Shown here: positions 5,003 to 5,969 of the stretch, in pieces | Numbering within the stretch: the stretch's first letter is position 1 | Layout: every line of letters starts with the position of its first letter | NCBI GenBank assembly: GCA_013696265.1 | Contig: JACCYX010000549.1 | Coordinates: 1-5,969 of the forward strand | Length of the DNA: 5,969 bases | Direction: 5' to 3' | From: Chloroflexia bacterium | Lineage (GTDB): Bacteria; Chloroflexota; Chloroflexia; Thermomicrobiales; UBA6265 | Made by a program: the position numbers and the translations under genes | The notes under the pieces: model-generated | Database searches by the model: none | Told to the model about the DNA's origin: nothing | Seen by the model: only the letters and a program-made list of their open reading frames with translations

Positions 5003-5378
5003 GCCCGGCGGGTTCATCCGGCGGCGCGCCGGGAGCGCGGTCCACCTGCCGACGATCGGCGGCGCGGTGATCGTCGGCGAAGTCATTGACGTCGAAGCGG
5101 AGCGATACCTGGCGATAAGCTGGGAAACGGCGGACTGGCTGGGCGGCATCGTCGAATGGGACCTGACCCCGCAAGCGGAAGGGTCCACGCTCGCGTTCGA
5201 GCACTCGGATGAGCGGATGGGGTCATCGCAGGCAACCCGGACCTTGGCGAACTGGCACATGGCGCTGGACATGTTCGAGGAGTCGTTGGCCGGTCGGCCG
5301 CGGACATGGAACTGGGACGCCTGGCAGGAATACTTCCTGCACTACGTGCGGACCGTGCCGCACGCCGAGGTGCAATAG
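4857..5378 (+). CDS. SRPBCC/AHSA1-domain protein, third of three
   Basis: A 173-residue paralogue of the preceding gene; by eye, rather more than half of aligned residues are identical. The same blocks occur in the same order: RFERVLPYPAARVWRHLID (20-38), LHEWLTSEPGG (42-52), LPTIGGAVI (64-72), DWLGGIVEWDL (93-103), FEHSD (114-118), LANWHMALDMFEESLAG (130-146) and WNWDAWQEYFLHY (151-163). GTG at 4857 was chosen because GAGG (4847-4850) lies 6 nt upstream and because the resulting N-terminus aligns with the paralogue's from its first residues. A longer frame from TTG at 4800 overlaps the previous gene's last codons and adds unrelated residues. Function is unknown; ligand binding in the START-type cavity is inferred from the family. 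The short spacers on both sides suggest one transcript with its neighbours. Confidence 0.85.
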   Translation: MIHRIHGGLIVDDYGMVTCRFERVLPYPAARVWRHLIDRRRLHEWLTSEPGGFIRRRAGSAVHLPTIGGAVIVGEVIDVEAERYLAISWETADWLGGIVEWDLTPQAEGSTLAFEHSDERMGSSQATRTLANWHMALDMFEESLAGRPRTWNWDAWQEYFLHYVRTVPHAEVQ

Positions 5379-5416
5379 GCGTGTGCCGTACCATGTCTGG
5401 AGGCATGGGAAACACG

Positions 5417-5969
5417 ATGTTGACAGGGGAAGGACAAGGCACGGTGGTACCTGAAGGCAATTCCGACTACGCCGCCGCGGAAGCGGCGCTCTTCGACCAA
5501 CTGGCGGCTGAGCTGTACACCGCCGTCATCTCCGACGTGCTCGACGGGCTCGGCTACCGCGAGCAGGCGATGACCGCCGATATCCGCCCCGTCTACGCCG
5601 GCGCCAGGCTGATTGGCCGGGCCCACACGGTGCTGTCGTCGGATATCTATCATCTTCCCGCCAGCGATCCCTACGGGATGGAGATCGCGGCGATCGACAG
5701 CGTTCCGCCGAACGGGGTGGTGGTTGGGGTAACCAACAATTCGACGCGGACCTGCCTGTGGGGCGAGTTGCTCTCGACGGCGACCCGGGCCCGCGGCGGT
5801 CGCGGGGCGGTGCTCGATGGCTATACCCGCGACGTGTCGATGATCGAGCGGATGGGCTTTCCGGTCTTCAGTACGGGGATGCGGCCGGTCGATTCGATGG
5901 GGCGCGGCACGATCGTCAGCTACGGCGAGCCGGTGATGTGCGGCGGGGTGCTGGTCCACGAGGGCGAGA
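5417..5969 (+). CDS. RraA-family protein (HMG/CHA aldolase-like), cut by the window end
   Basis: The visible 184 residues belong to the RraA/4-hydroxy-4-methyl-2-oxoglutarate aldolase family. Members cleave or decarboxylate pyruvate-derived keto acids with a divalent metal, or, in E. coli RraA, bind RNase E. Visible marks are LYTAVISDVLDGLGYR (33-48), GARLIGRAHTV (62-72), the conserved STRTCLWGELLSTA (109-122) and the active-site motif GRGAVLDGYTRD (128-139), with the G-x3-D-G-x2-R-D pattern. GFPVFSTGMRPVDSMGRG (147-164) and CGGVLV (175-180) follow. Active-site Arg and Asp are present, so a lyase is more likely than an RNase E inhibitor. About 35-50 residues should lie beyond the window. The start is uncertain: ATG at 5393, 5405 (GGAGG only 1 nt away), 5417 (GGAGG 13 nt away) or GTG at 5444 (AAGG 4 nt away). 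It begins within about 40 nt of the last SRPBCC stop, so co-transcription is likely. Confidence 0.85.
   Translation, partial: MLTGEGQGTVVPEGNSDYAAAEAALFDQLAAELYTAVISDVLDGLGYREQAMTADIRPVYAGARLIGRAHTVLSSDIYHLPASDPYGMEIAAIDSVPPNGVVVGVTNNSTRTCLWGELLSTATRARGGRGAVLDGYTRDVSMIERMGFPVFSTGMRPVDSMGRGTIVSYGEPVMCGGVLVHEGE

Noticed and set aside
5420..5425. A perfect TTGACA as a possible -35 box
   Set aside because: At 16-18 nt downstream the sequence is GGTGGT-like, with no -10 resemblance, and the site lies at the start of the RraA-family reading frame.
5342..5959. A 205-codon minus-strand frame over the right end
   Set aside because: It is antisense to the RraA-family gene, whose motifs are clear on the plus strand.
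1..5969. CRISPR array, tRNA or rRNA genes, insertion sequence ends
   Set aside because: I found no regularly spaced repeats, no tRNA-like cloverleaf, and no terminal inverted repeats or transposase remnants around the toxin-antitoxin module.

Overview
This is a high-GC bacterial window. Starts are led by Shine-Dalgarno sequences, GTG starts are common, and third codon positions are GC-rich in most genes. The protein flavour (GNAT, NhaP-type antiporter, ArsR/SRPBCC pair, RraA-like enzyme) recalls Thermomicrobia-type Chloroflexota or another high-GC soil or thermophilic lineage. That is an impression from family resemblance, not a test.

Layout. 1-96 is edge sequence with no secure gene. 97-168 (-) is a probable 23-residue small protein with its own ribosome binding site and an extended -10 promoter. 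392-1705 (-) is a CPA1/NhaP-type cation:proton antiporter. A divergent intergenic stretch follows, then a GNAT acetyltransferase at 1886-2605 (+). Convergent to it is a MntA/HepT (nucleotidyltransferase/HEPN) toxin-antitoxin module on the minus strand (2707-3364). The hepT reading frame is broken near its start, and MntA carries His where the family usually has its third catalytic Asp.

Back to back with mntA lies the 3' part of an ArsR-family regulator (about 3423-3632, +) that lacks its first helices. A plus-strand promoter survives in the gap, and its -10 box overlaps a minus-strand -10 that could serve mntA. The ArsR remnant overlaps by one base an SRPBCC/AHSA1-domain gene (3632-4141). Two more SRPBCC genes follow (4277-4807 and 4857-5378); they are close tandem paralogues of each other. 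The window ends inside an RraA-family (HMG/CHA aldolase-like) gene starting near 5417.

How the parts fit. ArsR plus SRPBCC is a common regulator/effector pair. Here the regulator appears decapitated, and a decaying, lower-GC toxin-antitoxin module sits at its broken end. The SRPBCC genes have probably outlived their local regulator. I see no clearly novel defence or mobile system. The most informative region is the 2.7-3.6 kb junction, with a frameshifted toxin, an altered antitoxin, a truncated regulator and overlapping divergent promoters.
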